Source of the DNA: Streptomyces cyaneogriseus subsp. noncyanogenus
GTDB lineage: Bacteria; Actinomycetota; Actinomycetes; Streptomycetales; Streptomycetaceae
Assembly (NCBI RefSeq): GCF_000931445.1
Contig: NZ_CP010849.1
Coordinates: 5,332,001 to 5,396,000, forward strand
Length of the DNA: 64,000 nucleotides
Reading direction: 5' to 3'
The number at the start of each line of letters is the position of its first letter. The first letter of the stretch is position 1. Below, piece by piece: positions 29,542 through 36,944 of the stretch. The position numbers and the translations under genes were made by a program. The notes below the pieces were generated by a model. It had not been told where the DNA came from. It did not search any database and worked only from the letters and a program-made list of their open reading frames with translations.

Positions 29542-30195
29542 CTAGATCCCCAACTCCTGAGCGAGCACCGCCGCTTGCACCCGGCTGCGCAGCCCCAGCT
29601 TGCCCAGCAGACGGCTGACGTGCGTCTTCACGGTCGCCTCGGCCATGTCCAGCCGCTCGGCGATCGCCGCGTTGGACAGTCCCTCGCCCAGACACGACAG
29701 CACCTCGCGTTCGCGCCGGGTGAGGGATTCCAGAACGGCCGGATCGGCGGACGACTCACGGGCGGCCGCCCCCGCCGCGAACTCGGCGATCAGGCGCCGG
29801 GTCACGGCCGGGGCGACGATCCCCTCCCCGCGGGCCACCGTGCGCACCGCCTCGATCAGATCCCTGGCCTCGGTGTTCTTCAGCAGGAATCCGGCGGCCC
29901 CGGCCCGCAGGGCCCCGAAGACGTACTCGTCGAGGTCGAACGTGGTCAGCACCAGGACGTCGGCCAGGTGCTCCGCGACCACCCGACGGGTGGCCGAGAC
30001 CCCGTCCAGGCGGGGCATCTGAACGTCCATCAGGACGAGGTCGGGCCGCAGCGCGCGGGCGAGCGCCACCGCCTGCTCGCCGTCCGCGGCCTCGCCCACC
30101 ACCTCGATGTCGGGCGCGCTGCCCAGGATGAGCACCAGCCCGGCGCGCACGGCGGACTGGTCCTCGGCGACCAGGACCCGGACGGGTCGGCTCAT
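29542..30195 (-). CDS. chiR: NarL/LuxR-type response regulator next to chitinase
   Basis: 217 residues. Receiver domain 1-120 with phospho-acceptor Asp in LVLMDVQMPRLDG and conserved Lys in FLLKN; C-terminal LuxR-type HTH about 150-210 (LTRREREVLSCLGEGLSNAA). ATG 30195 overlaps the TGA of the kinase gene by four bases, so the pair is co-expressed. The location beside the chitinase matches ChiR, which activates chiC in S. coelicolor. A much longer open frame upstream of this start is only the kinase read out of frame. Confidence 0.9.
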   Translation of the reverse strand: MSRPVRVLVAEDQSAVRAGLVLILGSAPDIEVVGEAADGEQAVALARALRPDLVLMDVQMPRLDGVSATRRVVAEHLADVLVLTTFDLDEYVFGALRAGAAGFLLKNTEARDLIEAVRTVARGEGIVAPAVTRRLIAEFAAGAAARESSADPAVLESLTRREREVLSCLGEGLSNAAIAERLDMAEATVKTHVSRLLGKLGLRSRVQAAVLAQELGI

Positions 30196-31376
30196 GGGAG
30201 GTCTCCTTCGGTCAGGGGCAGAGCGGCACGGACCGCCCAGATCATGCCGTGCGCCGACGCTTCGGGTCCGGCCCCGAAGGTGCCGCCCAGCAGCGCGACC
30301 CGCTCCCGCATCCCGACCAGCCCGGCGCCCGAGCCGGGCACGAGGGGGGTGTCCCGGTCGCCGTACGGGCTGGTGACGGTCACGTTCAGCAGGTCGTCGC
30401 CGCTGGTCAGCGTCACCCTGACCGGGCCCGGTACGGCGTGTTTGAGGGCGTTGGTGAGCGACTCCTGGACGATCCGGTAGGCGGCCAGCTCCACCGGGGC
30501 CGGGACCGGGCCGTGCCGGGCCTCGAAGGTGACGTCGAGGCCGTTGGCGCGGGCGCCGTCGACCAGCGCGCCCAGGCCGTCCAGGGTGGGGGAGGCGGCC
30601 GGTTCGGCGGCGCCGCCGGCGTCCCGCAGGATGCCGATGAGCCGCCGCATCTCCGCCAGCCCCTCGACGCTGTTCTGGCGGATGACCTCCAGCGCCCGGC
30701 GGGTCGTCGCCGGATCGTCCAGGGACAGCGCGGCCGTGGAGTGGATGGCGATGGCGGACAGGTGGTTGGCGACCATGTCGTGCAACTCGCGCGCCATGCG
30801 CGCCCGTTCCGCGGTGACCGCCTGGACGCGGTCCATCTCGGCGAGCAGCGCCGTCTGCTCGGCGCGCAGCCGGGCGGCCTCGGCGGCCTCGCGGTGACTG
30901 CGCACGATCAGGCCGGTGGCCGCCGGGGCGAAGGCCACGATCCCGACCGCCACCCCGATCAGCAGCGCCTCGGGCACCCGCCACACCGCGAACGGCACCA
31001 CCGTCGCGGCCACCGACAGCAGCGCGGTGATCCACGGTATGCGGCGTGCGGTGGCGGCCGTGCCGTACAGGACGGCCGCGTACATGACGTCGGTGAACAT
31101 CAGGACGGTGACCAGGCTGCCCTGCGTCATCGTGTCCAGCACCAGGGCGGCCACGGCGGTCAGCAGGGCGGTGCGCGGGGCGGCGCTGCGCAGCAGTTCG
31201 CACCCGGCCATCAGGGCGAGCGGCGCGAGCAGCGGCCAGCGGCCGTCGAAGAGCACGATCGGCTCGTCCGCCGGGCGGGTGCCCAGCCCGATGCCCCACA
31301 GCAGCAGGCCGCCGAGCAGACCGGCGAGCGCGACGCCCGCGTCGAAGCGTCGCGGGCGGGGGAGTCGTACGGCCAT
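30192..31376 (-). CDS. chiS: Sensor histidine kinase next to chitinase
   Basis: 394 residues. About five membrane helices in the first 150 residues, then a HisKA_3 dimerisation segment (MARELHDMVANHLSAIAIHS with the phospho-His) and an HATPase domain whose N-box is ESLTNALKHA and whose G-box is GAGLVGMRER. ATG 31376 is chosen because the first helix follows directly; in-frame sequence to 31526 lacks conservation. Partner of the response regulator by ATGA overlap. No periplasmic sensor domain, so the stimulus may be membrane-borne or intracellular. Confidence 0.9.
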   Translation of the reverse strand: MAVRLPRPRRFDAGVALAGLLGGLLLWGIGLGTRPADEPIVLFDGRWPLLAPLALMAGCELLRSAAPRTALLTAVAALVLDTMTQGSLVTVLMFTDVMYAAVLYGTAATARRIPWITALLSVAATVVPFAVWRVPEALLIGVAVGIVAFAPAATGLIVRSHREAAEAARLRAEQTALLAEMDRVQAVTAERARMARELHDMVANHLSAIAIHSTAALSLDDPATTRRALEVIRQNSVEGLAEMRRLIGILRDAGGAAEPAASPTLDGLGALVDGARANGLDVTFEARHGPVPAPVELAAYRIVQESLTNALKHAVPGPVRVTLTSGDDLLNVTVTSPYGDRDTPLVPGSGAGLVGMRERVALLGGTFGAGPEASAHGMIWAVRAALPLTEGDLP

Positions 31377-31528
31377 GTCCCCATCCAACACGGCACCGGC
31401 GGCGCCCGCCTGATCCCCGGGAAGGGTCCCGGACTGCATCCTTCGATGTACCGGGGGTTCGTCACCCGTGACGACGCGTCCGGCCGCCGCCCACGGGAGC
31501 CTGAAAGGGTGACCGAGAGGAGCCAACC

Positions 31529-32113
31529 GTGATCGTCACCCTGATCGTCGTCTGCGAGATCGGCTTCTGGGTGCTGCTGGCGGCCGGCGTCGCCTTCCGC
31601 TATCTGCTGCGGATGCCGCGCACGGGCCTGGCCCTGCTGCTGTGCGAGCCGCTGCTGGAGGTCGTGCTGCTGGTCGTCACCGCGCTCGACCTGAAGAACG
31701 GCGCCGATCCGAGCGCGAAGCACGGCCTGGCGGCGCTGTACATCGGCTACACCGTCGGCCACGGGCACCGCACGGTGAAGTGGCTCGACGGCCACGCCGC
31801 CCACCGCCTCGGCGGCGCCCCGAAGCCGGCCGGACCCCCGCGGTACGGCATGGCCCGCGCCCGCCACGAGGGCGCGGTCTGGCTGGGCACGCTGGTCGCC
31901 GCGGTCGTGGCGACCGGGCTGCTCCAGGCCGCCATGTGGTACGTCGGTGACCCGGGCCGCACCACCTCGCTGGAGAGCTGGCAGGCCACGGCCTGGCGGG
32001 CGGCCGGCATCCACGGGCTGATCGCGCTGTCGTACGCGATCTGGCCGAAGAAGGACCCGGCCGGCGCGGGGCCGGCCGGGCCCGAGAAGGAGAAGGAGGG
32101 GGCGGGCCGATGA
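31529..32113 (+). CDS. Membrane protein of unknown function
   Basis: 194 residues with membrane helices at about 2-24, 32-52, 116-135 and 157-173, a His/Arg-rich loop (TVGHGHRTVKWLDGHAAHR) and a charged Pro/Glu tail. GTG 31529 has GAGAGGAG upstream. Its stop overlaps the next gene's ATG (ATGA), so the two are an operon. I cannot name a family with confidence; the conserved neighbourhood suggests a core actinobacterial function. Confidence 0.8.
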   Translation: MIVTLIVVCEIGFWVLLAAGVAFRYLLRMPRTGLALLLCEPLLEVVLLVVTALDLKNGADPSAKHGLAALYIGYTVGHGHRTVKWLDGHAAHRLGGAPKPAGPPRYGMARARHEGAVWLGTLVAAVVATGLLQAAMWYVGDPGRTTSLESWQATAWRAAGIHGLIALSYAIWPKKDPAGAGPAGPEKEKEGAGR

Positions 32114-32358
32114 GGATCCGGACGGAGCGGCACCTGTGGGAGGGGAGCGCCACCTTCCTGGTGGGGCTCCCCCTGTGGCTGTTCGCCGACGGCGTGGAGG
32201 TCCCCTTCGTCACCCTGACGAAGGTCGGGCTCGTGATGGTGTGCGTCGGCGGCGCGCAGGTCCTGTGGGGCCTGTACCGGGCGGCGCGGGCGAGGACCCC
32301 GGGTCTTCCGCTCGGACCGGGCCCCGCGGCCCGGCGCGGTCCGGACGAGCGGCCCTAA
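32110..32358 (+). CDS. Small membrane protein, coupled to the preceding gene
   Basis: 82 residues, two hydrophobic segments (about 13-30 and 36-54) and a Pro/Arg-rich tail. Begins at the ATGA overlap with the upstream membrane-protein gene. Its 3' end overlaps the convergent adenosyltransferase gene by four bases. No family recognised; probably a partner subunit. Confidence 0.72.
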   Translation: MRIRTERHLWEGSATFLVGLPLWLFADGVEVPFVTLTKVGLVMVCVGGAQVLWGLYRAARARTPGLPLGPGPAARRGPDERP

Positions 32359-32927
32359 CGCTCCCCGCCCGGCACCCACAGCACGTCCCCGGTCTCCTTG
32401 TTCGCCGTCCGGGCCAGGATGAACAGCAGGTCCGAGAGGCGGTTGAGGTAGGTCGCGGTGAGCGGGTTCATCGTCTCGCCGTGCGCCTCCAGCGCGGCCC
32501 AGGTGGAGCGCTCGGCCCGGCGGACCACCGTGCACGCCTGGTGCAGCAGGGCCGCGCCCGGGGTGCCGCCGGGGAGGATGAAGGAGCGCAGCTTCTCCAG
32601 CCGCTCGTTGAAGCGGTCGCAGTCCGCCTCCAGCCGGTCGATGTAGAACTGCTCCACCCGCAGGGGCGGGAACTCGGGGTTCTCCACCACCGGCGTCGAC
32701 AGGTCCGCGCCCACGTCGAACAGGTCGTTCTGCACGCGGGTGAGGACCCGGACGACCTCCTCCTCCAGACCGCCCAGCGCGATCGCCGTGCCGATCACCG
32801 CGTTGGCCTCGTTGGCGTCGGCGTACGCGGCGATGCGCAGGTCGGTCTTGGGGACCCGGCTCATGTCGCCGAGGGCGGTGGTGCCCCGGTCGCCGGTCCT
32901 CGTGTAGATGCGCGTCAGATTGACCAT
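32355..32927 (-). CDS. PduO-type cob(I)alamin adenosyltransferase
   Basis: 190 residues. Converts cob(I)alamin plus ATP to adenosylcobalamin, the coenzyme of methylmalonyl- and isobutyryl-CoA mutases. Family features: N-terminal NLTRIYTRTGDRGTTALGD (ATP-binding loop) and C-terminal MNPLTATYLNRLSDLLFILAR with the conserved RxSDxxF motif. Full length. The isobutyryl-CoA mutase gene (62775) and a MeaB chaperone (53979) in the same window use this cofactor. ATG at 32927. Confidence 0.94.
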   Translation of the reverse strand: MVNLTRIYTRTGDRGTTALGDMSRVPKTDLRIAAYADANEANAVIGTAIALGGLEEEVVRVLTRVQNDLFDVGADLSTPVVENPEFPPLRVEQFYIDRLEADCDRFNERLEKLRSFILPGGTPGAALLHQACTVVRRAERSTWAALEAHGETMNPLTATYLNRLSDLLFILARTANKETGDVLWVPGGER

Positions 32928-32940
32928 GCACCCAGCGTAG

Positions 32941-33690
32941 TTACGCTCCGGCGGTACGGAACACGCGTGTGCCCACCGTCACGGACAGCGCGGTGAGGGC
33001 GAGGGCGGCCAGGACGCCGTAGAGCATGGTGGCGGTGGTGTAGGAGCCGACGTAGGCGTCGCGGACCGCGTCCACCAGATAGCGGAACGGCATCAGGTGC
33101 GACAGCACGTCCAGCCACGTCGGTCCCAGCGACATCGGGAGCATCAGACCCGACAGGAGCATGGACGGCATGGTCAGAGCGTTGACCGCCGGGCCGAAGC
33201 CCTGCGGGGTGTCGAGCTTCATGGCCAGCGCGTACGACAGGGAGGCCAGCGAGACGGTCAGCAGCGCGACGAAGGCGAAGCCGATGAGCACCCCGGGCAG
33301 CGGCGCCCTGAGCCCCATGGCGACCGCCGCCAGCACCAGCAGCACCGCCTGGAAGACGAACACGGTGGCCTCCCGCAGCACCCGGCCCAGCAGCAGGGCC
33401 AGCCGGCTGACGGGGGTGACCCGCAGGCGCTCGACCACCCCCTGGCCCTTCTCGAGGATGATCGAGAAACCGGCGAACGAGGCGCCGAACAGGCCCAGTT
33501 GCATCAGCAGTCCGGGCACGAGGACCTGCCAGGAACTGCCCCGCCCGCCGAGCGGGAGGCCGGTCAGCAGCGGGCCGAAGAAGAACAGGTACAGCAGCGG
33601 CATCAGCACGCCGAAGAGCAGTGCGAAGCGGGAGCGCAGCGACTGGCGCAGATAGCGGCCGTAGACGAGCGCGATGTCGTGGAACAGCAT
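32941..33690 (-). CDS. ABC-2 type transporter permease
   Basis: 249 residues with about six membrane helices and the ABC-2 signature region around GVVERLRVTPVSRLALLLGR. Forms the membrane channel of an exporter with the ATPase encoded 9 bp upstream. Family members export drugs, lipids or polyketides; substrate unknown. Divergently placed TetR gene suggests inducible export. Confidence 0.9.
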   Translation of the reverse strand: MLFHDIALVYGRYLRQSLRSRFALLFGVLMPLLYLFFFGPLLTGLPLGGRGSSWQVLVPGLLMQLGLFGASFAGFSIILEKGQGVVERLRVTPVSRLALLLGRVLREATVFVFQAVLLVLAAVAMGLRAPLPGVLIGFAFVALLTVSLASLSYALAMKLDTPQGFGPAVNALTMPSMLLSGLMLPMSLGPTWLDVLSHLMPFRYLVDAVRDAYVGSYTTATMLYGVLAALALTALSVTVGTRVFRTAGA

Positions 33691-33699
33691 GGGCGGGTC

Positions 33700-34482
33700 C
33701 TATACGGCTACGGGGGCGGCGTCGGCGGGCGTGGTGGTGCGGCCGGTGATGGCGAGGAAGGTGTCCTGGAGCGAGGCGTCGACCGAGCCGGCGTAGCGGA
33801 GTTTCAGGGCGCTCGGGGTGCCCTCGGCCACGACCACGCCCCCGTCGACGACGACCAGGCGGTCGGCGAGCGCGTCGGCCTCGTCGAGGTGGTGGGTGGT
33901 CAGGAAGACGGTCGTGCCGTGCTCGTCGCGCAGCCCGCGGACCAGCTCCCACAGGTCGGCGCGGCTGCCGGGGTCCAGGCCCGTGGTCGGCTCGTCCAGG
34001 AAGAGCACCCGGGGCCGGTGGGTGAGCGCCATCGCGATGTCCAGACGGCGCCGCTGGCCGCCGGAGAGCGCGCCGCACGGGCGGTCGAGCAGCCCGGCGA
34101 GGTCCAGCTCCCGGGCCAGCTCCTCGGCGCGCTCGGCGGCCCGCGCCCTGGGCAGACGGTAGAGCCGCCCCTGGGTGACCAGCTCCTCCCGCACGGTGAT
34201 CTGCGGGTCGACCCCGCCCGACTGCGCGACGTAACCGCACGCCCGGCGCACTCCGGCGGGGTCGGTCGCCAGGTCGTGCCCGGCCACCGTGGCGGTGCCG
34301 CCGGTCGGCGCGAGCAGCGTCGTCAGCATCCGCAGGGTGGTGGTCTTGCCGGCGCCGTTCGGGCCCAGGAAGCCGAGGATCTCCCCTTCGCGGACGGTGA
34401 GGTCGATACCGCGCACGGCCTGCACCGGGCCGCGTTTCGTCCGGAAGGTGCGGGCCAGACCGGTCGTGGTGATGAGTGCCAT
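33700..34482 (-). CDS. ABC transporter ATP-binding protein (DrrA type)
   Basis: 260 residues. Walker A GPNGAGKT, Q-loop in GYVAQSGG, signature LSGGQRRRLD, Walker B VLFLDEPTTGLDP and the switch His in FLTTHHLDEADAL are all intact. Hydrolyses ATP to drive the adjacent permease. ATG 34482 is preceded by GGGGG; an earlier in-frame start at 34527 would cross the divergent promoter. Resembles DrrA-type self-resistance ATPases. Confidence 0.93.
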   Translation of the reverse strand: MALITTTGLARTFRTKRGPVQAVRGIDLTVREGEILGFLGPNGAGKTTTLRMLTTLLAPTGGTATVAGHDLATDPAGVRRACGYVAQSGGVDPQITVREELVTQGRLYRLPRARAAERAEELARELDLAGLLDRPCGALSGGQRRRLDIAMALTHRPRVLFLDEPTTGLDPGSRADLWELVRGLRDEHGTTVFLTTHHLDEADALADRLVVVDGGVVVAEGTPSALKLRYAGSVDASLQDTFLAITGRTTTPADAAPVAV

Positions 34483-34507
34483 GCCCCCTACAAAAACAGA
34501 GCGACTT

Positions 34508-34532
34508 AAAAATTGCAATGACCCCAAGTTTT
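34508..34532. promoter_or_regulatory. Imperfect inverted repeat, candidate TetR operator
   Basis: AAAAATTG (34508-34515) and CAAGTTTT (34525-34532) are inverted repeats matching at 7 of 8 positions with a 9-bp spacer, in the AT-rich 80-bp gap between the divergent ABC and TetR genes. Suitable place for autoregulation and control of the exporter. Confidence 0.5.
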
Positions 34533-34562
34533 CATCGGCACCAGCGAAGCTAGGATGCGGCC

Positions 34563-35204
34563 ATGGCCGAGGGACTCAGGGAACGGAAGAAGCGGCAGAC
34601 CAGGCAGTACATCTCGGATGTCGCCACGGGTCTGTTCCTGGCGCGCGGCTTCGACGCCGTCACCGTGGCGGAGGTCGCGGAGGCCGCGAACGTCTCCGTG
34701 AACACGGTCTACAACTACTTCCCGGCCAAGGAGGACCTCTTCCTCGACCGCTCCAAGGGTGTGATCGACCGGCTCTCGCGCTGGGTGCGCGGCCGGGGTG
34801 AGGGCGAGTCCGCCGCCCGGGCGGTCCTGCGCGAGCTGCGCGAGGAGGTCGAGTCGGTCTCGCCCCGGATGGGCCTGATGGACGGGTACGAGTCGTTCAT
34901 GAGGGTCATTCAGGACTCGCCCGCGCTGCGCTCCCGCATGTGGGCGATCGGCCAGGAGGTCCTGCTGAACCTGGAGGGCACCCTGAGGGAGGAGACCGGC
35001 GCCGGCGCCGACGACCCGATGCCCGCCCTGATGGCCGGTCAGATCAACTGGCTGCACTCGACCCTGCTGGCCACCATCGGACAGCGCATGATCGAGGGCG
35101 GCAGGCCCGTCGAGGTCTCCCGCGAGGCGCTCGTGCTCCTCGACGAGATGGAGGGGCTGCTGAGCGACAAGGTGCTCAACTACGCCGTCCGGGGCGCGCC
35201 GTGA
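34563..35204 (+). CDS. TetR-family regulator, divergent from ABC exporter
   Basis: 213 residues. N-terminal HTH about 10-55 with the recognition segment VAEAANVSVNTVYNYFPAKEDL, followed by an all-helical ligand domain. Divergent from the ABC genes with an 80-bp shared promoter region, which argues for it repressing the exporter until ligand binds. ATG 34563 is close to the promoter, so the leader is short. Confidence 0.92.
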   Translation: MAEGLRERKKRQTRQYISDVATGLFLARGFDAVTVAEVAEAANVSVNTVYNYFPAKEDLFLDRSKGVIDRLSRWVRGRGEGESAARAVLRELREEVESVSPRMGLMDGYESFMRVIQDSPALRSRMWAIGQEVLLNLEGTLREETGAGADDPMPALMAGQINWLHSTLLATIGQRMIEGGRPVEVSREALVLLDEMEGLLSDKVLNYAVRGAP

Positions 35205-35330
35205 CCCTCCCTGGTGTGATGTCCGTCATGTGAGACGTGACGCGCGTTACTAACCGGTCACACAGCCCCTCACGACCGCTAGTGTCCGCCCGAGAGAACC
35301 AAGGACAGCGCGTACCAGGGGAGTCGCACA

Positions 35331-36179
35331 GTGGCACGGAAGCTCGCCGTCATCGGAGCCGGCCTCATGGGGTCCGGCATCGCCCAGGTCTCCGCGCAGG
35401 CCGGCTGGGACGTCGTCCTGCGCGACGTCACCGACGCGGCGCTCACCCGCGGCACCGACGGGATCAAGGCGTCGTTCGAGAAGTTCGTCGCCAAGGGCAA
35501 GCTGGCGGCCGGGGACGCCGAGGCGGCCCTCGCCCGCATCACCCCCACCACCGACCTCGACGCCGCCGCCGACGCGGACGTCGTCGTCGAGGCCGTCTTC
35601 GAGAAGCTGGACGTCAAGCACGAGATCTTCCGCGCGCTCGACAAGCTGGTGAAGGACGAGGCGATCCTCGCCTCCAACACCTCCGCCATCCCGATCACCA
35701 AGATCGCGGCCGTGACGGAGCGGCCCGAACGGGTCGTCGGTACCCACTTCTTCTCGCCGGTGCCCATGATGCAGCTCTGCGAGCTGGTGCGGGGCTACAA
35801 GACCAGCGACGAAACGCTCGCCATCGCCCGCGAGTTCGCCGAGTCCGTCGGCAAGACCTGCATCGTCGTCAACCGCGATGTGGCCGGCTTCGTGACGACC
35901 CGGCTGATCTGCGCCCTCGTCATGGAGGCCGCCAAGCTCTACGAGTCGGGCGTCGCCACCGCCGAGGACATCGACCTCGCCTGCAAGCTGGGCTTCGGCC
36001 ACGCCATGGGACCGCTGGCCACCGCCGACCTGACGGGCGTGGACATCCTGCTGCACGCCACGAGCAACATCTACACCGAGTCCCAGGACGAGAAGTTCGC
36101 CGCCCCCGAGTTGATGCGCCGGATGGTGGACGCCGGTGACATCGGCCGCAAGAGCGGGCAGGGCTTCTACACACACTGA
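35331..36179 (+). CDS. 3-hydroxybutyryl-CoA dehydrogenase (primary-metabolism copy)
   Basis: 282 residues, the normal family length. NAD-binding GAGLMGSGIAQ at about 8-18, ASNTSAIPI and GTHFFSPVPMMQLCELV with catalytic residues, and the C-terminal GRKSGQGFYTH. Interconverts acetoacetyl-CoA and 3-hydroxybutyryl-CoA, feeding crotonyl-CoA into the ethylmalonyl/butyryl-CoA route. GTG 35331; upstream 126 bp hold the promoter. Syntenic with SCO5385. Differs from the PKS-locus paralogue at 17783 by lacking its N-terminal extension. Confidence 0.94.
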   Translation: MARKLAVIGAGLMGSGIAQVSAQAGWDVVLRDVTDAALTRGTDGIKASFEKFVAKGKLAAGDAEAALARITPTTDLDAAADADVVVEAVFEKLDVKHEIFRALDKLVKDEAILASNTSAIPITKIAAVTERPERVVGTHFFSPVPMMQLCELVRGYKTSDETLAIAREFAESVGKTCIVVNRDVAGFVTTRLICALVMEAAKLYESGVATAEDIDLACKLGFGHAMGPLATADLTGVDILLHATSNIYTESQDEKFAAPELMRRMVDAGDIGRKSGQGFYTH

Positions 36180-36345
36180 CACCGCGATCACTCCGGAAAA
36201 CGTCACACGCCGGAGTGAATTCGGTATCGGTTCGCTCACGGATGGCAACCAACGACCGGTTAACGCAGTCAGAAGTTGCACACCCTTTTTCACCCATCAC
36301 GGAGCAGGACACCGCACTCACGACTCACGCACACGGGGAGCGCAT

Positions 36346-36669
36346 ATGCACATCAGGGGCGACCACGCCGAGCTGGTCGTCGGGGGCCGCCTCGACGTCC
36401 GCAGCGCGGCGGACGCCCGTACGGTCCTGCACTCGGCCGTCGACGACGGAGCCGGCGATCTGGTGCTCGACCTGTCCGAGCTGGACTCCTGGGACGCCAC
36501 GGGACTCGGCGTGATCATGGGGGCCCACCGGCGGGCCGGCCGCTGCGGCCGGCGGCTGGTGCTGCGCGGCGTACCGCCGCAGATGCAGCGCCTGCTGGTG
36601 GCCACCCGGCTGCACCGCATCCTGGCCATCGAGGGCGGCATCGGAGTGGAGACCCTGCCCCGGGTGTGA
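36346..36669 (+). CDS. STAS-domain protein (anti-sigma factor antagonist-like)
   Basis: 107 residues, a lone STAS domain: GGRLDVRSAADARTVLH, then DLVLDLSELDSWDATGLGVI, where SpoIIAA-type proteins carry the phosphorylated Ser; here the position is Asp-Ala-Thr. Probably binds an anti-sigma factor or sensor partner. ATG 36346 follows GGGGAG. Upstream in-frame sequence is not conserved-looking. Confidence 0.86.
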   Translation: MHIRGDHAELVVGGRLDVRSAADARTVLHSAVDDGAGDLVLDLSELDSWDATGLGVIMGAHRRAGRCGRRLVLRGVPPQMQRLLVATRLHRILAIEGGIGVETLPRV

Positions 36670-36944
36670 CCCCCGTGCCCGGAGCAGCGCCCGGCGGCCA
36701 CCGGGGCGGGACGGACCGGGACACTCCGCGGCGGCATCGCCCGACGCGCGCAATCCTCACGAGACTGTGACGTCTCGGGCGGCGTGGCACCCCGGACTGT
36801 CGGAGATACTGAGCAAAGGTTTAGGGTTCGGCTGCCCGCTGCCTCGAAACCCTCTAGCGGGCCCGGACCAGAAGCGACAGAGCGGTGTGCGGCAAGGCCG
36901 GGAGGGGCTTGTTGGACACACGACGCTTTTGGGGGCTTGAACCT

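Noticed and set aside
29542..31299. A 585-residue fusion ending in the response regulator
   Set aside because: Its first two thirds are the kinase gene read in the wrong frame; the real start is ATG 30195.
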